Shown: positions 1 to 12,132, counted from the stretch's first letter. The stretch: 64,000 nt of DNA from Prototheca cutis (GCA_002897115.2 BCIH01000002.1:2113551-2177550), one strand, 5' to 3'. The notes: generated by a model not told the origin, from the letters alone. Program-made: numbers and translations.

Positions 1-324
1 TCAGCCCGCGATGCAAGCAACACATGCAACCACAACTCAATCAGTCACCTGGTTCGGTGCGTGGTGGAACTGCCGCCGCTCGTACGCAGTCGCCTGCTGG
101 AACATGGGCCAGGATCTCTCGAAACGGGCACGGAAGAACGTCGTTTCGGGGTTCCTTGTTTTCAACCTATGGTAGCTGACCATGTACAGGAAGGCCTNGG
201 AAAAGAACCTGGGACAGACGAACCGCGTTGCAAAGTCCGCACTGCCCGCCTCGTCCTCCTCNAGCAACACGAGTGCGGCGAAGAACGAGGCATGCTGCTT
301 CACGGGATGCATCTTTTGGACATA

Positions 325-770
325 CTGCTCCTGAGGACGATGGAACATGCGCTTCCAGGTCGCCAGCACCGACGCCTTGGCGGCCCTAAAGACGCCCTTG
401 AGCGCCTCCCGACCGCGGCCCAAAAGTCGCGGTCCATCGACCTCGCAATCCTGCCTGCTGTAACAAATGGGCGGATGGATTGGGTAGGGTGGCATGAAGT
501 CTCCCACCTTCGGCACCTTCAGTTGGGGGGCGGTTAGAATGCCAACGCGCGCACGGGACAGCGCCGCCTTCCAGAATGGGAACTCACGAGCTGATGTCGA
601 CTTGGTTCTCCTATTCGTCCAGAAGACCATGGAACCTGCGCTGCCAGATCGCACGCACTGACGCCTTGACGGTCGTCATGGCGCCCCTGGGCGCCTCCCG
701 CCTGCTACCCCAAAAGTTGCGGGCCATTCGCTTTGCACCCGTTATTGTAATGGGTGCATGAAATAGATAG
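325..770. repeat. Imperfect direct repeat of two units
   Basis: Unit one, about 328-440, and unit two, about 612-725, share an ordered series of matches: a GATGGAACATGCGCTTCCAG-like block, then GACGCCTTG, GCGCCTCCCG and CCCAAAAGT. By eye they are roughly three quarters identical over a little more than 100 bases. Read on the minus strand, both encode a similar Trp/Arg-rich stretch with KASV followed by a W-K/Q-R motif, so the repeat may once have been coding. The spacing between units is about 285 bases. Confidence 0.6.
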
Positions 771-869
771 GTCAGCGGGGAATCCCCTATGTTATACCGA
801 GTTCCCACTGGCCGACCCCCCTCGGGAGACACAGGGCCCTTGGCCAGGGTCAATGTCCAGGACCTTTAA

Positions 870-1062
870 AACCTCCTTGCACGACCTGCCCTGCTGCCAA
901 GAAGGAACTAAGCCCATTTTCTGGGCAACGCGGCAAGGGAATGTGGTGAAACAGGCATTTTGCTTGGGAGACATGCTCTTGCTGTGCAGGTGGGAGTCGA
1001 TGAATCTCAACAAGGTTGCATTATTTTCTCCTTGCATGGTACATGCATCATACACAGAGCTA
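870..1062 (+). repeat. Dispersed repeat, copy 1
   Basis: This stretch matches the reverse complement of about 37738-37960 in ordered blocks: CGACCTG(C/T)CCTGCT, AAGGAAC, AACAGGCATTTTG, CTTGCTGTG(C/T)AGGTGGGAGT and GCATGGTAC. The last part, around 1010-1040, also matches 38338-38370. No coding potential is evident. It looks like a family of old interspersed elements. Confidence 0.7.
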
Positions 1063-1281
1063 CATGCACAATCCTACGGGGACAAAGAAAAACAAAACAG
1101 ATGTCAGAGGTCTACACATTGGCATTGGGACTTACTTGGATCTTCTCATCGTTGATCACCATGTGCCACTCGGTCAGCAAGGGCGGGCCCCCACAAGCAG
1201 GGAGCTGAATTTTCCAGGATCTTGTCGGGCCTCTCCCTCGTCATACGCTCGCTCTGCCACCACCACAACACTCCTCGCCCC

Positions 1282-2139
1282 CTAGATGTGGTAGTCCTGC
1301 ACTGGCAGGCATTGGTCCATGGACTTGCAAGGCTCGTCATTGGGTGCCATGCGACGGATGACCTTAGCCGGGATGCCGACGGCAAGGCCGTGCGGTGGCA
1401 CATCGTGCAGGACGACGCTGCCCCCTCCCACTCGCGCGCAGTGTCCGACGGTGACGGGGCCGAGCACACTGACGCCTGCAGCCAACAGCACACCGTTGCC
1501 AATGGTGGGGTGGCGTCGGCCGCGTCCCGTGCCCGAGCCGCCGAGCGTCACGCCATGCAGCAACGCCGCCCCATCGCCCACGCGCGCGGTCTCGCCGATG
1601 ACGATGCCCGTGCCGTGGTCCATGAGGATCCCCCTGCCAATGCGCGCGGCGGGGTGGATGTCGACGCCCCACACCTCGCTGGCCCTGCTTTGCAGCGCCA
1701 GGGCAAGGGTAGTACGACCGTGGGTCCACAATGCCGCGGCGACGCGGTGGGCCTGCAGTGCCTGCCAGCCCTTGCAGTGCAGCAGGCACTGCAGTGCATC
1801 CAGGCACGCCGGGTCACGCTCCACGGTGGCTTGCACGTCGGCAGACCCGGCCTCCAGCAAGTCTGGCTGCGCGGCATACAGGTCTCGGAACAGCGTCGCC
1901 AAGGACCCCGCGGGGACAAGCCGCGTGCCGAGCTTGGCTGCCAGCAGGTGCGCCACGCACGCGCCCAGGCTCGGCTGACTCAGCACCGACGTGTGCAGGG
2001 AGCCGTACATGAGAGGGTCCATGCTTTTTGTAGCAAGCTCGCGCAGTTCCGACCACAACTGATCAAGGCCTCGGTGTCTGGCACTGGGTGTCCACGCGTG
2101 CTCTTGCAGAGATATCATGCTGTCGACGGTGGCCGACAT
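1282..2139 (-). CDS. SAT: Serine O-acetyltransferase
   Basis: This enzyme transfers acetyl from acetyl-CoA to L-serine to make O-acetylserine, the carbon skeleton for cysteine synthesis. The single uninterrupted frame gives 285 residues. Residues about 25-125 form the helical SATase N-terminal domain. The left-handed beta-helix hexapeptide domain follows, with the signature DIHPAARIGRG, then DHGTGIVIGETA carrying the catalytic histidine, and GVTLGG. The protein ends in Ile (QDYHI), the residue by which this family docks into O-acetylserine thiol-lyase in the cysteine synthase complex. The ATG at 2139 is the first in frame after an upstream TGA, so a plastid presequence would need an upstream spliced exon, which I did not find. 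A cytosolic form is equally possible. Confidence 0.92.
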   Translation of the reverse strand: MSATVDSMISLQEHAWTPSARHRGLDQLWSELRELATKSMDPLMYGSLHTSVLSQPSLGACVAHLLAAKLGTRLVPAGSLATLFRDLYAAQPDLLEAGSADVQATVERDPACLDALQCLLHCKGWQALQAHRVAAALWTHGRTTLALALQSRASEVWGVDIHPAARIGRGILMDHGTGIVIGETARVGDGAALLHGVTLGGSGTGRGRRHPTIGNGVLLAAGVSVLGPVTVGHCARVGGGSVVLHDVPPHGLAVGIPAKVIRRMAPNDEPCKSMDQCLPVQDYHI

Positions 2140-3199
2140 GCTGCCTGGGAGCGTTGCGAAGATGGGGGAGGTGCACGGGTACAGGTCAGCCAGACGGGTG
2201 GTATTCTCGCACCGAACATGAGGATTGAAACGTGCATCAATCCGGGTCCCACCTCAGCACCGCAACCAACACACAAAGACGCACTGTCGGAGGCGTCGCC
2301 GCGGACGAGTTCTTCCCACATCCACTCCTGCATGGTAGCCTGTGCCCCGTGCAAGGAGGTGTGCGGTTCCCATGTCGTGCGGACTGCCAGGTTCTCAGTC
2401 ATGACGGCCCGCGCCGCCACCGTGTATGACGGGGCGCCAGGCGAATGCTGCCGCTTCATTGTCGGGGAAACAAGCATGGTGGGTGATGTCCTGGCGCTGG
2501 AGCAGGGTCCCAGCACTTGGTGTCCTGTGCAGGTTGGCGATTCGGAAAGCTCGGTGATCCGCAGCAACGACACATCCCCCGAAACGCCCCGCCGCGGTCG
2601 ATCCACCCACGTCGACCAAAGCCCCTGGAATATTGCTACAGTGCTCAAACAATACCTGGACTAATGAGCGCCAAGCTGGGGCGCATCAAGCCCCCTGGTC
2701 GCTGCGTCAGCAGCCAGTCCTCACGTGACGGCCCCTGGGCGTGGGTCCGAACCTTGGTAGCAGTTCCCGTGCCCTTGCAGATGAGAGCCCACTCAGCGCA
2801 TTAACAATGCATGGCCCCCCTGTTTCGTTCTGCATTTCTCGAAGCGGGGAATGGGCCTGGACAGCGATGCGGTGGGTCGCTCTGGGTGTCAACCAGCTGC
2901 CGCCTCGTAGCTGCACATTAGGAGAATCAGAGGTTGACCTCATCCTGCCATAATTTCGCCGTTGGGGGCGGGTTCTGGATCCCTTGGCGCCTCATCACTC
3001 CAGAACTCCAAAACCAAACTCTGTCCGCGTTCCAACCCAGCCTTCATTCCGCTCATGTGATCTTTTTTAAAGTTTTTTTTCAGCGAATGAGCTTTGAAAC
3101 CAAGCGCAAAGCTAGATCAATGCCTTGCTTCAAATGAGTTCCATTTCCCAGTGGAGATCCTTTCCTCGTCTCCCTCGCACTGTCGTCGCGCCCCTTCTG
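2140..3199. other. Intergenic, about 1.06 kb, between two minus-strand genes
   Basis: No exon was supported. It should contain the promoter and 5' UTR of the serine acetyltransferase and the 3' flank of KRI1. Minus-strand frames at 2115-2648 are open but have no recognisable content. They might hide a transit-peptide exon. A T-rich stretch lies at about 3060-3082. Confidence 0.5.
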
Positions 3200-4499
3200 C
3201 TACTGCTGGATCTTGAGCTGCTCGGCCTTCTTGGCCCGTTTTAGGGAGCGCTTGAAGTTCTTCCTTTGCGCCTTGGTCAGGCCGTCCGGCACTGGTTGGG
3301 CCGCCTGCGCCGGCTGGCCCTTTGGCGTCGCTGTCTTCTTCTTCACGACTGGTTTCGTTGCACGCGTCGGCGTCACCTGATCCTCACGCTTGCGCTTCAG
3401 CGTTGGTGCGGCGTACGTCGCCGCACGCTCCTGTTCGGCCGTGCGGGCCGGGGCCCGTGGGACCACAGGGAAGCTGTTGGCCCCGCTGGCTGCAGCCGAG
3501 CCCCAGGCTTCGGACTTCACCTTCTTGTTGTTGGCGATCTTTGGCTTGCGCCGCTTCTTGTCACCCTCCTGCACTGCCGTCTTCTTCAAGGTGTTGATGG
3601 CCTCGTAGTTGGGCCGGAACTTCTTGATGCCCTCCCTGGGGAACAACGGTAACAACGGACATGAGGTGGGTCTTGGGGTCTGGGATCGGCATGATGAGCA
3701 CCGCGTTTGCCCATGGCTGGGCATGACAGATCCTGACAACCACTCGGGCACTGATTCTTCATTCAGGTTCCGATTGCGGGGAATGCAGAAACCAGTTTCT
3801 ATGCCAGAGCCCCCTCCCCCCCAGGAAAAAACGGTACACACAGGCGCACAAACCTGTAGGGTGCGAGCATCTTGAGGCCCACGACCTTGTTGAGCTCCTT
3901 CTCATCCAGGGCCAGCACGTCTCCCGCTGAGAGTCCGTACGCCTGTGGCTCCACTTGCTTGTACCTGTGCGCGCACGGGAGTGCAAGGTACAGAGGGCGA
4001 TCAGAAGTCGAACCAAGGGCTCCAACCTCCGGCCAATCTGCCACGTGGTGCACTCTCAATGCCCCCGGAGATACCTCCCCCTCCGCAAATTAAAAAAAAA
4101 GGCATATCACACCTGAACCGCGTCTTGATACCACCGGCCATGCCCTCATAGTCTAGTTTGTAGTATTCTTCCAGCAGGCGCTTGACCTCTTCCCGCGCCA
4201 CCCGAGCGGCCTCCTCCCCATCGGGCGCCCCCGGGACCACCTCGGCCAGAGCGCGGTGCAGCGCTCGGAAGCCCGTCTCGCCGGCACCATCAGCTTGGCC
4301 GTCAGCAGCTTCCGTGCCGTCGCCCGCCTCGTCGTCATCCGAACCATATGCCAGCGCCTCCAGCTGCCGCTCATACTCCTCTTCCAGGGCTTCAGGGTCT
4401 TCCTCCTCTGCCTACATGGGAATGTTTATGTATGGCTCAGCAGGGTCGGCTTCCATGGTGTTGCTACTGGCGGTAGTCAGGGTTCAAAATACCCCCCAT

Positions 4500-4533
<34 letters not shown>

Positions 4534-6820
4534 CCACCCACACAAAAAAACACATGCAGCCATTCAATAACACCATCCATAGCTAAGGAGTCACAAGTAC
4601 CTCGTAGTAATCGTCGCCATACGCAGCAGCCATGTGCCTGTCATAGGCTTCAGGGTCAAATTCTTCATCGGCCAGCGCGGCCAGCAGCTCGGGCGGCGCA
4701 TCGCGCCCTGCGCCACCAGCAATGGCTTGCACCTCCTTCAGCTTCTCGGTGACTTCCTCCATCTTCAAGTTCTTGAGCTGCCGGAGCTCAGCAGCGCGCT
4801 CCTCCTCCTCGGCCGCCTTGCGGGCCGCCTTTTCTTTTCGTGCCCGGCGTCGCCGGTCATCCTCCTTCCTCACCGTGCCCTCGATACTTCTTGGGTGTGT
4901 CGCGATTTGCGCGCCGCCCGGCTCTTCAAACCGGAAGTTATAGCTATGTTCGTACTGCTCCGCCTGTGCAAGGTAGGCTTCATCCTCATCATAGTCTGGA
5001 TAGGTATCGCCGGGCGCTCCCTCTTCGGCCTCGTCGCCAGAGGAAGCCTCCCCGTCCCGCTCCACCCAGCCCTGATTCAGGATGTACTGCTTCAGGAAAC
5101 GATCGCCCTCCTGCTCCAGCGCCGAATCCGGCCCAAAATAGCTGTCCAGAGCCTTTTGAACCGCGGATGAGTCCTCGGCCACAGTTGATGGCCCGGCGGC
5201 TGGAGCACCGCTGTCCTTGCTGGCGGCCCGTTGCCGAGCGACAAAGTCGGTTTCGTTCAAGTCCTCATCCACCTCGTTAAATGCCTGTAATATTATGAGA
5301 GTATCATGTTGTGGTGGATCTGACCTGGGGTGTTGTGCATTCATTGGGGGGGGGGGGATTCCAGCACATGCCTGCCACAGAGCAACGATGCCCCGGGACT
5401 GCCAGCAACTGAAGGCCCCCTGCACCTGACGGTCGAGCATTTTCCCAACCAAGGCATGCTGGCACCCCCTCCTTCCACCCCGCTCATACCTTGAGGAATG
5501 CTGACTTGGCTTGTTGCTGCTCCTCGATGTACGTGGGCGGCCGCTTGACGTCTTGGCCCTCCTCGTCCGAACTGGTTCCCACCTCTCCCTCCATGGCCTG
5601 CGAGGGGTGTTGTTGTGAGGCAAGTCTGGGGCTTGGAGACACACTAGTTCTTCATTTCACCGTGTGATGTATCCCTGTGTCATGCAACACAGGCCCGCTG
5701 GACTGCAAGCATGGAAAAGCGCAAATATTTTGCTCGCGAGATGTGTGCCAATCACACTGCTTACCTGCTTGAAAATCAGGTCCTTGAGCAGCATGGGCCT
5801 CTCCTTCTTCGAAGCTTCTGCATTTTGTTTTGTGGAAGCATGTGTTTATTCATTTTCGTGGTTCGCGCCCTTGCCACTGTATGTGGAGCAAATCAAGTCG
5901 AATCAACTACTGTGCTGCCACCACCACGGGTTACGGCTGGTGCACCAGCCATCCGGTCACCCAAATCGGCTTCTTGCCCAAACCCTCCAGTCACACACAC
6001 CTGCATTGTCGTCTTGGTCTTCGCTCTCGCTGTCTGAGAAAAACTTAGTTTCGGGGTCAAACACGGAGGGATCCTTCTTCTTGATCTTCTCCAGAACTTG
6101 GAGGATCTGTGCCTCCTTCTTGTCGGAAATCACACCCAAGTCCTGTGTGTGCAAATGAGGGGCCAATCTTTTCATTCAATCGGCAGCGCAGACAACACAG
6201 GTGGATTCCAGTAGAAGTGTCGGATCGAAAACAAGACCCTCTGTAAAAAGGCCCCAATTGCAGCATCCAAAGTCCCCGAAGCTTGCCTCATCTTCATCCG
6301 AGGAGGACGACTCCTCGTCCTCCTCTGGCTCCACAGCAGGAGATTTCTTGAGCGACTTGGCAGCGTGCTTCTGAGCGTGCTGTGTTTTCTCACGCATCAA
6401 CTGCACATTTTTTTTGCAAGGGGGTTTGGGTGGTCATCTTTTGCGTCTGGGCAGCAGAAGATGATGCAAGGCACAACTGGCGCGCAGTCCACCTACCCCA
6501 AAAAACATTCTGGTGTGTACCTTGCGCTCCCAGCGAGCTGCCTGTTCTGGATACTTTTCCTGTAGCCTGTGCATCTCCTCCCGCTTCTTGTTGTGCTGCA
6601 GTTATGGGGAGGCACAGGTGTCCAGTGACATGACCAGTCCAATGCTGCTGTGGTCCGTTCCCACGAGACACAGGTCTGTGTGCACAGCCCCATTCGCCCA
6701 CTGTAAACATACTTCAAATCGTGAGGCATATTCCTTGTTGATGGAAATGACTGCCGCCGTCGTGGGCTCCTCCTCATCGTCGTGGAACAACTGTGCCTTG
6801 TTCTCGGGCCCCTTGCCCAT
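3200..6820 (-). CDS. KRI1: KRI1-like nucleolar ribosome biogenesis protein
   Basis: Kri1 is an essential nucleolar protein of 40S subunit assembly. I join ten exons: 6713-6820, 6521-6595, 6287-6400, 6001-6142, 5765-5817, 5490-5597, 4601-5284, 4113-4411, 3854-3964 and 3200-3635. All phases match and give 709 residues. Family landmarks appear in order: INKEYASRFE near the N-terminus, KKDPSVFDPETKFF, KKERPMLLKDLIFKQ, FLKQYILNQGW, YNFRFEEPG, the Kri1 C-terminal domain with EEYYKLDYE and AYGLSAGDVLALDEKELN, then KMLAPYR, and a Lys-rich tail. Acidic runs are frequent, as is usual for the family. Intron 3 starts with GC rather than GT (AG|GCAAGC). Intron 7 contains a 31-base poly-C run on the plus strand. 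Confidence 0.93.
4501..4531. repeat. Poly-C run of 31 bases inside a KRI1 intron
   Basis: An uninterrupted C run on the plus strand, which is poly-G in the KRI1 pre-mRNA, lies in the intron between exons 7 and 8 (4412-4600). Run length may be inexact because of sequencing slippage. Confidence 0.85.
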
Positions 6821-7181
6821 GTTACCTGACGCTCTTCCGCACACGGACAGCGGCCCTCATGAAAGCCAGCAGGCACCAAGTATATAGAAGTTTCGTATAT
6901 AAATCCACCGCAAACACTCGCATGCAAGCCCTGAGGTGGTTTGCAACTGCTCGCTGCCGTGGGACTTTGCCGGCGCCTGGCCTTGCTGGGGACTTTTTCT
7001 CAGGTCCCCATTGTCCACAACCCCAGCCAATCGCCCTTCATTTCCTCTCAAGCGGTGGACCAAAACTTTCATCCTGCTTTACAGCACCAGGACTTTTCAA
7101 TGTGTCATATTGCCTTGCGTATGGGACATACTCTCGATCGACAAGGCTCCTTGATCCGAGGACATACCCCCATCATGCTCA
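6821..7181. other. Intergenic, 361 bases, tandem minus-strand genes
   Basis: This is the space between the stop of eIF3l and the start of KRI1, both on the minus strand. It should hold the KRI1 promoter and 5' UTR and the eIF3l 3' end. No further gene is visible. Confidence 0.6.
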
Positions 7182-10176
7182 TCAGTGCGCGGTGGCAGTC
7201 GCGGCGGCGGCCGGTGCCTGCCCCGCGGCGGCGGCGGGCTGCGGCAGCTTTATGGCGTCGAGCTCGGCGACGATGTCCTGGAGCTTTTGGATGTGGCCGG
7301 CGAGGAAAGCGCAGCCGCCAGCCGTGGCGGCCCGGCTCTCGTGCACCACCACCATGGTCTCCCCATCTGCGCCCGTCTCCAAGGTAAAATCCAAGTCGCC
7401 CGCAGGCGAGGGGCTCCCCGCCAGAGCGTCGCCGCCGTTCCAGCTCACCACCTGCGTCGACGAGCGCAGCAGGTCGAGCTGATCCCGCAGCGTCGCCTCG
7501 TCCAGCTCGGCCAGCCGCGCCAGCTTGGACAGCGTGATGCTCTGTTGTGTTGTGTTTGAGGGGGGATTTTCTGGGGGGAATTTTGGGTTGTTTGGTGCAA
7601 GGAGTGGAGTCCACCACCTCCAGGTAAATAAACAAGAAACGTACCGTATAGAGGCGCAGGACTTGCTTGAGTGCCGGCAGATGGCGCTGCAAGGAGACGA
7701 TGGACATGAAGGCCGCCAGCTGCTGCTTGTAGGCCTCCAGGTTCGTGTTGCCCTGTAGGGCGCGCGGGGGGGTGCAAAATAAACAATCGGCATCTGGCAT
7801 AGACCTAGACCTTAACCCCTCCCCCGGCCTACCCGCCCACCCAACACCAGCGCACCTGGGGATTGGCGGCGTCAGCAGTCGCCTGGGAGACAAACTTGGG
7901 ACAGGCGTAGCCAAACAGCTCCTCATAGGCCTCAGTCGCGCCCGTGCCCATCAGCCGCACCTTCTCGCCGTACCTGGCGTGGTGCCATGTGTGTTGGATC
8001 GCAGCAGGCTCAGACAACAACTTCACAACAGCAGAGGCGCTAGGTCTCAACCCCACCCCTGTTTCCCAATGCAAACATTCATCCCCCGCCCACCTACCCA
8101 CCCACTCACTTTTCGCGGAGCTGCAGTTGGATGGATTCCTCCACCAGCCGGCTTGAGGCCGGGCACAATGCCGCTGCACCATGGGGGAGAGAATTTGCGA
8201 CTCCTAGCGGGAAAGTCCATGGGGCATCCCAAGGGGCAAACAGAAATCATGAGGCCAGTCTTGCCAATGGATTGCATGCACGCACATCCAAATCCCTGCG
8301 ACACATCAAAGTATGCCTCTGGCACTCACATGCGATGGCCAGCAGGGCGTACAGCTGTTCATTCTTCTTCAGAATCTGGTCATACCCGGTGCCGCGCTGG
8401 TGGTGTGACTTGACCCTGGAGTGGGGTTGGTGGTGAAACCATCGGACGATGGACACGACCACAGGCTTCGTTCCTTGCCACCCCAGCCGCAGTCCCCGGC
8501 ATCATCCAAAGAAGAGCTCCCAAAACTCACTTGGCAATGTAGCCCAGGATAAAGTTCAGGCACTTGACGGCGTCGAGGTACCGCTCCATCATCAGGTACG
8601 CAAAGGCTATTGGAGGGGGAAAGCACGAGGGCAGGCATGTACCGAGTGTATGGGTGAGGGAAGACCCATCGATCGATGGCGTCCATCCCTGCCGGACAAT
8701 GGACGTCGTGGCTGCTGCAGCGACGACGTCATCATCAGGTGCTCCCCTCCCCCACCGCCACACTAGCAACCCTCCGATCACCCACCGCAGTAGTAGAAGA
8801 GTGTGATGTTCGCCATGGCAATCTTGGTGGTGAACAGGTGCCGGCGGACAAACGGGTTGAGTGGTGCCATGGCCTGCAGTGTGAGTTGTGGTGGTGAAGA
8901 CTTTTGCGGGCATTTTGGGCGGTCCCTTTTTTATGTACACAAAAAGGCCCCTGATCCACCAGCCAGCACAGCACCACCTTGGACAGGCCTCCCCCAAACC
9001 CCCACTCACACGCCAATCAAACCAACAATACCTGCATGCCGGCGACGTAATCACCCAGGACGCAGTGGACACGGAGCAGACCGACCAGACTAAAGTATCC
9101 CAGCATGGTCTGGACGTTGGAGGGCAGGTCGTAGCCCTCACCGGAGTGCAGGGCCTCGGCGCCTCCCGGGGCGGCCAGACGTGCCCGGATGTCGGAGCGC
9201 GCGGCCAGGTCCTCCAGGATCTGCAGCACCGTTGCGGCGTCCCAGGGCTGGGGCCCCGAGGCAAGGGCCTCGAGCTCGGCAGGGGTCTTGCCCGCTGGGG
9301 AACCGCGGTACTGCGCATAGGCCTGGTACTGGTACACAAACTCGTCGACCATGTCCCACAGCCACTGGTTGGGCAGCTGCACATTCAGATGCCCCGACAG
9401 CACGACTGAAAAGAGCTCGCAGTAGTTCTCCCACGACTCTGCACGCTGCTCCCGCGTGGGGCGCGCCGCGGCGTGCAGGTGCCGGAAGGCGATCTCGCGA
9501 TACAACAGGCAGAAAACGTGGTCATGGTCGGCCAAGTGACTCACGGCCTCCACAGGAGGCCAGGCAATGCCCTTGAAGAAACGCTCAGACAGGTGCGGGA
9601 AGGTGTGCGAGTACATGACGTAAATCTCGCGGATGTTCCGCTCCCTGGGATTTTGGGGGGGTGAGACAGTGGGCTGGTGAGACAGTGGGCTGGTGAGACA
9701 GTGGGAGGGATCTATTTGCAACTACACAGTGCTATCCCGCCGTGCATTCATCCAGTGTTATCCAGCAGCAATCTGGGAGCACTGGCCTGCTGCCAGTCTG
9801 CACACCATGGCCGGACATTGGCCAAGCAGCCAGCTGGGCTCCCCGCGCTCTCCAGGGAATAAGAGCAACACCTCCCTGCTCCCATCCCCAGAATTGTCCT
9901 GCCATTCTGTACGGCCATTTTACTATTCAACCGTCACATCCCACATCCAGCCCAATCCATGTCACGCCCGCACCTGATGTGCCTGTAAAAGTAGACCACA
10001 AAGTCCTGCACCATCTTCGGCACGGGGGCCGCCCGGGACATCGACTGCAAAGATTGGGAGGGCTGGAGGGGGTTCCATGCAGACCACACAAATGTTCCAA
10101 TACAGCGCATAGCCCAACAAAATGCATTGGACGTCCCGGCCCCAGCGCAGCCACGCACGTCGAAGCCGTCCGCCAT
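7182..10176 (-). CDS. EIF3L: Eukaryotic translation initiation factor 3 subunit L
   Basis: eIF3l is a PCI-domain subunit of the eIF3 complex that loads mRNA on the 40S ribosome. Ten exons join with matching phase: 10159-10176, 9974-10044, 9032-9644, 8786-8873, 8531-8606, 8330-8415, 8110-8173, 7856-7973, 7645-7752 and 7182-7541, giving about 533 residues. Family motifs in order: VVYFYRHIR, SERFFKGIAWP, LPNQWLWDMVDEFVYQYQ, TMLGYFSLVGLLR, FAYLMMERYLDA, EQLYALLAIA, ESIQLQLREKYGEK, YEELFGYACPKF and the PCI tail with TLRDQLDLL. The first exon, only MADGFD, is my inference; translation could instead start at the ATG at 10041. The C-terminus ends in an Ala-rich low-complexity tail. Confidence 0.93.
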
Positions 10177-10541
10177 CCTGTGCCCCTCCTGACGCTGCAG
10201 TTCTGCCACCGACTCCTTTGCCGGGAGTCTCTGCGTCACTGTGTAGTATTCCAAATCCCAAAAATATCCAACGGGATTGCAACCCGCTATCCCGCTTCGG
10301 TGACGTCAAATGGGGGTTCCAGGCCCTCGCGCCTCCACCCCAGAGTCGGTCGCTCCCTGGCGTATTGGCTCTATCGGCTCAGGACCCGCAAACCCCCACG
10401 GCAGCCCCTGGTTCGTAGTGGGTGTCCCACACCGCAGCATCGATCAAGACATCAAAAGAGCAAAGGGCGCATTTAACCTCAGTTTGAAATTATCTTCCAT
10501 CTCTTTCACCATGTAGCGCATTGGGCTAAGACAAGCGGCAC
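10177..10541. promoter_or_regulatory. Divergent intergenic region, eIF3l and DUF2232 gene
   Basis: The two start codons face away from each other across 365 bases, so both promoters must fit here or overlap. I see no clear TATA box and no other gene. The promoter assignment rests only on the head-to-head arrangement. Confidence 0.45.
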
Positions 10542-11666
10542 ATGAGACCATGCATGGTCCCGGTGCATGGGGGCGTCTCGGCGACCCACAAGTGCTGGAG
10601 GTCCCTGGCAGGCAGCCGCCGGCCGATCTGGCGGCAATGTCTTGCTCATGGTCCTCACAGATTGGCCTGTGCAGCAGCGATTGATCAGGGAGGCGTTCAA
10701 AACGCGGCACTCGGGCAGGCGATCACGGATTTAGAGGATGTCCACCTGGCGGAGGCGTTGCAGGCCCTGGCCGCCGTCCAGACCCGCGGGCACCCTAGCA
10801 CTCACGACCTCCACGACACCCAGGTGGGTTGCCTCATTTTGTGACGCGTGTAATGAAGATATGTGGGATGTATGCAGGCCCTGCCAGAAGACTGGTGCAG
10901 ACAGGGCTGCCCACGGGGCAGGGTGTTGATCTGGATTGACAGCGTGGATTGCCACTGCCCCAGGTCATCCCAGGCTCATGAAAGGCAAACGTTCATACCA
11001 GGAACAAGACACGCGCCTGATTACACACTCACCGACCCAATTCAATTCAAAACGACTGCGCAGAGGATCGTGAAGACTGCGATGGCTGCGGCGATCGTGG
11101 CGGTGCTGTACGCGGTTGCCAGTGCCGCGCAGGTGGAAGCCCTGCTCACCTATTTTTATCCGTTGCCCGTCTTACTGCTGGGGCGAGAACATGGGCCCAC
11201 GGCCGCCCTCAAGTGCCTGCTGATCGCGATGCTGCTCGTGGTCACGCTGGCGGGGCCGCTTCGAGCCACAGGGTTCGTGTGCCTGCACGCCGCCACCATT
11301 GCCGCGCTTGCTGCGGGCTCGGCCGCCGGGTGGCCGAGGGTAGCCACCATACCTGCCGCTGCAGCCGCACGCTGTGCGGGCTATGCAGCCTATGTCGCGC
11401 TCTACTCGCAGCTCATGCGAGAAGACCTGGCAGCGGCTGTGCTGACCACCGCACGTGCCGCGGTGACAGCCGCACGCAGCGCTGTGGCTGCCGGCAAACC
11501 CCCACCCCCACCGCCCACCACCAGCGCCGTGGCCGTCGTCATGGCGGGCACGATGGCTGCCAATGCACTCGTGCACGCCGCCCTGCTCCACCTGCTTTAT
11601 TTCTTGCTCCTGAAAACGCTGGACCGGGCGACCAAGTGCCAGCCCAGCACGTCAGCCTCGCCCTGA
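10542..11666 (+). CDS. DUF2232 (YybS-like) integral membrane protein, probably plastid
   Basis: Two exons, 10542-10823 and 11064-11666, join in phase 0 and give 294 residues. The first 50 or so residues (MRPCMVPVHG..., rich in Arg, Ala and Ser, poor in acidic residues) look like a plastid transit peptide. The mature part has about five or six hydrophobic segments. It contains the motif YFYPLPVLLLGREHG and then VTLAGPLRATGF, which match the pattern of land-plant DUF2232 proteins. Bacterial relatives are YybS membrane proteins of unknown role. The function is unknown here too. A Pro run (PPPPPP) lies just before the last membrane segment. Confidence 0.72.
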
Positions 11667-12132
11667 TGAGCCAAGGGCAGGTCCCCGGGGGGCCGACTGA
11701 CACAGCACAGCAACAACCTCCAGCCCAAACCAAAGAGAGATGCTGCCGTGCACCGTTTCTATCCTCTCATCCATAAACACTCAACCACAATCCCGTGACC
11801 CCTCCCCCCAAAACCTTTGTCTCTCTGGCCTTTCACCAATATGGACCAACGTTAATTCTATTTTATTGTATACAGAGAGGAGGAGACAAGGGATATGCAC
11901 ACCGGGGCTGCGGGGAATCTTGACATTGAAGGAGGGTCTGGGCCAGTGGGTGTCGGCGGGCCCATCTCCATGGCAGGTGTTCCGCCTAGCTTGGCTCTCT
12001 TGCGAGGCACATTTTCAGGCGACCGGAACCAGAGCACTGCACTTTGCGCGTGCACAGTCCGACAAATTTCACGCGCATTGTGCCTGCGGTCGACCAAAAC
12101 ACCCCGCGCCAGGGTCCGACCACGGAGAGCAG
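11667..12132. other. Convergent intergenic region, 466 bases
   Basis: The 3' ends of the DUF2232 gene (plus) and the rhamnose synthase (minus) face each other here. Only 3' UTRs are expected, and no other gene is supported. Confidence 0.6.

Larger units (their letters stand above)
1..1281. other. Left-end region without a supported gene; degenerate repeats
   Basis: Open frames are present on both strands, the longest on the minus strand at 37-654, but none shows a recognisable domain and each reads through repeated sequence. Two ambiguous bases (around 198 and 262) lie inside the longest frame. The region holds an imperfect direct repeat (about 325-770) and one copy of a dispersed repeat (about 870-1062), listed separately. 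It could be the remains of a mobile element or of a repeated gene. I see no terminal inverted repeats and no transposase or reverse transcriptase motif. Confidence 0.5.

Noticed and set aside
1222..2664. 480-residue open frame on the plus strand
   Set aside because: It lies antisense to the serine acetyltransferase and has no domain; GC-rich coding DNA leaves opposite frames open.
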